A stretch of DNA of 64,000 nucleotides from Microbulbifer sp. ALW1 (lineage in GTDB: Bacteria > Pseudomonadota > Gammaproteobacteria > Pseudomonadales > Cellvibrionaceae). Below the pieces are notes generated by a model that did no database searches, was not told where the DNA came from, and saw nothing but the letters and a program-made list of their open reading frames with translations. Where the stretch lies: contig NZ_CP047569.1 in assembly GCF_009903625.1 (NCBI RefSeq), positions 2,016,501-2,080,500 on the forward strand. The letters run 5' to 3'. The position numbers and the translations under genes were made by a program. Shown here piece by piece: positions 61,977 through 64,000 of this stretch (within the stretch, counting starts at the first letter, position 1; every line of letters starts with the position of its first letter).

Positions 61977-62450
61977 CTATTGCCCTCTTGCAACAATCTC
62001 GCGCACCAGCTCGTCAGTAAACAGGGATTTCGACAAGTACTGCTGCCCCCCGGTTTTGCTGACCAGAATCAGCCCCAACTCGGTTTCAATAACCCGCTCG
62101 ATATCGGACCACGAGAGCGTTGCTTTTGTATAGTCGCTCTCGGTTGTTATCCCACCTTCATCAACCGTCAAGGTCACTTCGGAATTGGCACTTTTGCTCA
62201 TCATCTGCCGTGCCAGCCACCACGCCCGCCGGAATCGAATATGCAGTAGCTCCAGAATACCCAGGGCCACCAGCAGGTAGCCCGGGACTTTGGGTTGCTC
62301 GGTAAACATCAGTGTTGCGGAACCTGCAGCAAGTAATAACACCGGGAACAGGTAATTGGGCTTGGCACCTTTACCATGGGGCTGGGATTGATCAAAACAC
62401 TCGGCAAGGTAATCCCGAGATAGGGTGAATTGTGTCTTGAAAGGTTGCAT
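61977..62450 (-). CDS. YcxB-like membrane protein
   Basis: A 157-residue protein with two membrane helices at about residues 35-52 and 60-76 (NYLFPVLLLAAGSATLMF and VPGYLLVALGILELLHI), and a C-terminal beta-rich domain (SEVTLTVDEGGITTESDYTKATLSWSDIERVIETELGLILVSKTGG) of the YcxB type. Function unknown. ATG 62450 is used; an in-frame TTG three codons upstream is possible. It stands alone on the minus strand. Confidence 0.75.
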   Translation of the reverse strand: MQPFKTQFTLSRDYLAECFDQSQPHGKGAKPNYLFPVLLLAAGSATLMFTEQPKVPGYLLVALGILELLHIRFRRAWWLARQMMSKSANSEVTLTVDEGGITTESDYTKATLSWSDIERVIETELGLILVSKTGGQQYLSKSLFTDELVREIVARGQ

Positions 62451-62614
62451 AGATTCCAATTGTTCGAGTCGATCGTTAAATGATTGGGGAGAAGGCTCAG
62501 GATAAATGGAAGGGGAAAGGTAGTCGCGGAACTCTCGTTGCTACTACTACTTCCTCCACCATCATTTCATCCGGTACGCATTCGGTGCAAGGCGAGCCCG
62601 GCCCGGCCCGGGTG

Positions 62615-63055
62615 TTACTCCCCGTGACTGGTTTCCCTTACTTTCTCGTGAGACCCCGGGAATTCGTCGTACTGGGGCAGATCATCGGGTATCTCGTACC
62701 AGGGGGATTTCGAGCCGACAAAGAAATGCCCTTCCACCTTGTTGCTCGGCGCTTGATCCAGGCCCCCCAGTGGGATGCCGATCTTGTCCGGGCTTTCGTC
62801 ATAGGTGCTGATCAGGCTGGAGCCGCAAATCGAGCAGAAGGTTTTCACCGTATTCTCGGATGAGTGGTAGCCGGATAAATGCTCGTCTCCCTTGAGCCAT
62901 TTGAACTGACTGGATTTGATGGTTGCCCTGGTCCTGAACGCGGCACCGTGCCAGCGGCGGCATTTTGAGCAGTGGCAATTGAATATGGGGCCAATTTCAC
63001 CGGTGATCTCATATTCGATCGCCTCGCACAGGCAGCGGCCCGTTAATTTCTGCAT
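62615..63055 (-). CDS. GFA-family zinc protein (CENP-V/GFA fold)
   Basis: A 146-residue cytoplasmic protein with the Cys pattern of the GFA family: CLCEAIEYE, FNCHCSKCRRWHGAAFRTR and FCSICGSSLIS, which bind two zinc ions. Family members are named after glutathione-dependent formaldehyde-activating enzyme, but most have no proven activity. AAGGA before ATG 63055 fixes the start; an ATG seven codons upstream is less likely. The next gene upstream lies 72 bases away on the same strand. Confidence 0.88.
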   Translation of the reverse strand: MQKLTGRCLCEAIEYEITGEIGPIFNCHCSKCRRWHGAAFRTRATIKSSQFKWLKGDEHLSGYHSSENTVKTFCSICGSSLISTYDESPDKIGIPLGGLDQAPSNKVEGHFFVGSKSPWYEIPDDLPQYDEFPGSHEKVRETSHGE

Positions 63056-63127
63056 GGATTCTTCCTTGATGATCAATGGGGAGACAGATTTCGTACTCTC
63101 TCACCGGAACGTGTCTTCTGATACTGC

Positions 63128-63808
63128 TTATCGAATAAATCGTATCCAGCGCCACAGCCTCAGCACATCCAGCAGGGCGCCAGCCAAGTAGGTAAGGGCA
63201 CAGGCCTTCAGTACACTGTGTGCCTTGTTCAACAGGTGCTCCGGCAGGTAGCCCTCCCGGAGTATCGGCAGGGCCTTGTTGAAGCTTGCATCGTACTCTT
63301 CCGGCAGTATCGCCACGTACATGAGTGCGGAAGCGAGCATGGTGATTACTGCCACAACGCCGATCCACAGGAAGATCACCGGCGATTTGATCAGCAGGGT
63401 GAGAATGGGGGCAGCGAGCAGGATAAAGCCACCGATTTTCTGGATCTGGCCGGCCCGGCCCAGGTACTTGTCCCGCAACCTTGATATCGGCTCCTCGCGG
63501 CAGAACTGGATCGCGTGGCCCACTTCATGGGCGGCTACCGCCACCGCGGTCACCGACTTGCCATGGTAGACCTCCGGGCTCAGCGCCACGATTTTCTCCG
63601 CCGGCGAATAGTAGTTTTCATCCTTGCCCGCCTTCACCACCTTTACCCCTTCGAGCTCATAGCGCTCGATCAGGTGCTCGGCCAGCTCGGCGCCCGATCC
63701 CGGCATATCACTGATTTCTTTAGAGTGCCGCCACAGCACAAAGCGGACCCACAGCTGGGGGCCGATGATCAGCGCGGCGATAAGCAGGGTAGCAAGTGCG
63801 TAAATCAT
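63128..63808 (-). CDS. YugP-type zinc metallopeptidase
   Basis: A 226-residue membrane metallopeptidase. A membrane helix opens the protein (LATLLIAALIIGPQLWVRFVLW), then AVAAHEVGHAIQ near residues 91-102 gives the HExxH zinc site, followed by two or three helices (GFILLAAPILTLLI, PVIFLWIGVVAVITMLASALMYVAILP) and the conserved EEYDASFNKALPIL segment with the likely third ligand. This is the YugP-like family, whose substrates are unknown. It may be co-transcribed with the GFA gene. Confidence 0.88.
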   Translation of the reverse strand: MIYALATLLIAALIIGPQLWVRFVLWRHSKEISDMPGSGAELAEHLIERYELEGVKVVKAGKDENYYSPAEKIVALSPEVYHGKSVTAVAVAAHEVGHAIQFCREEPISRLRDKYLGRAGQIQKIGGFILLAAPILTLLIKSPVIFLWIGVVAVITMLASALMYVAILPEEYDASFNKALPILREGYLPEHLLNKAHSVLKACALTYLAGALLDVLRLWRWIRFIR

Positions 63809-64000
63809 ATTCTCGGCACAGGCAGTGGTTGTTCGGAATGTTATGGATTATTGCGCGGATCCAACAGATTCCGCAAAGCGGCGTCGAAGCTGGCACCGTT
63901 GGGGCGTCCGGTGAAGGAGATGATCGGCGGGGTCAGTGGATGGCTGGATGAAGGCTTTGGACTGGCGAATCAGGACTTGCCGCCGGATTCGAGTTCCAGC

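Noticed and set aside
63848..64000. Possible end of another minus-strand gene at the right edge
   Set aside because: One frame ends with a TGA at 63970-63972 after nine visible residues, and other frames are open for short distances; too little is visible to support a call.

Overview
The window looks like chromosomal DNA of a marine gammaproteobacterium, most likely Microbulbifer or a close relative in the Cellvibrionales. This is an inference from the gene mix: a glycine-cleavage operon carrying glyA and sdaA, an orphan pilU, ccoG, an exosortase-type exopolysaccharide locus and large secreted carbohydrate-related proteins. No rRNA, tRNA, IS element, prophage or CRISPR array was recognised.

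Layout. 1-4.6 kb: end of an unknown gene, a DUF465 protein, a DUF2750 protein, a cation:proton antiporter and PilU. 4.6-41 kb: a large exopolysaccharide (EPS) locus with an exosortase/VPLPA-CTERM sorting module. It has four outward-reading arms. Arm A (+, 5.28-11.9 kb) holds glycosyltransferases, a PssD/PssE pair, a Wzy-like polymerase, acyltransferases and an SGNH hydrolase. Arm B (-, 24.9-11.9 kb) holds a 2445-residue secreted PQQ-sugar-dehydrogenase/LamG protein, an alkaline-phosphatase-superfamily enzyme, a sulfotransferase, glycosyltransferases and a Wzx-like flippase. Arm C (-, 32-25.3 kb) holds the Wza-like exporter, an outer-membrane barrel protein, the Wzz-like chain-length protein, the tyrosine autokinase and a beta-helix lyase-like lipoprotein. 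Arm D (+, 35.4-41 kb) holds a VPLPA-CTERM protein, an exosortase-EpsI fusion, a PrsT-like TPR lipoprotein and an ExeA-like ATPase. A LuxR-type EpsA regulator and the initiating phosphoglycosyltransferase lie between arms C and D.

The main discovery is an 18-bp partly palindromic motif, consensus AGCCCGANTGGGCCATTG. It occurs once in front of each of the four arms, always pointing at the arm, and its ATTG end forms the -35 of a plausible promoter whose -10 lies 16-17 bp further on. This predicts a single regulon for sugar assembly, export, modification and protein sorting. EpsA is the obvious candidate regulator, but this is untested.

41-49.3 kb: a LysR gene divergent from glyA-sdaA-gcvT-gcvH-gcvP, which together would convert glycine through serine to pyruvate; the operon ends in a strong terminator. 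49.3-64 kb: ordinary and accessory genes, including a glutathionyl-hydroquinone reductase, DoxX, a second LysR, a BLUF photoreceptor, CcoG, a MocR regulator, a zinc-ribbon protein, an SGNH esterase, a DsbA-like/PDZ lipoprotein with a degenerate active site, a secreted HExxH protein, a YcxB-like protein, a GFA-family protein and a YugP-type metalloprotease.

The core of the EPS locus (about 5-17.5 kb) is visibly AT-richer than the flanking housekeeping genes, as is common for transferred polysaccharide loci.
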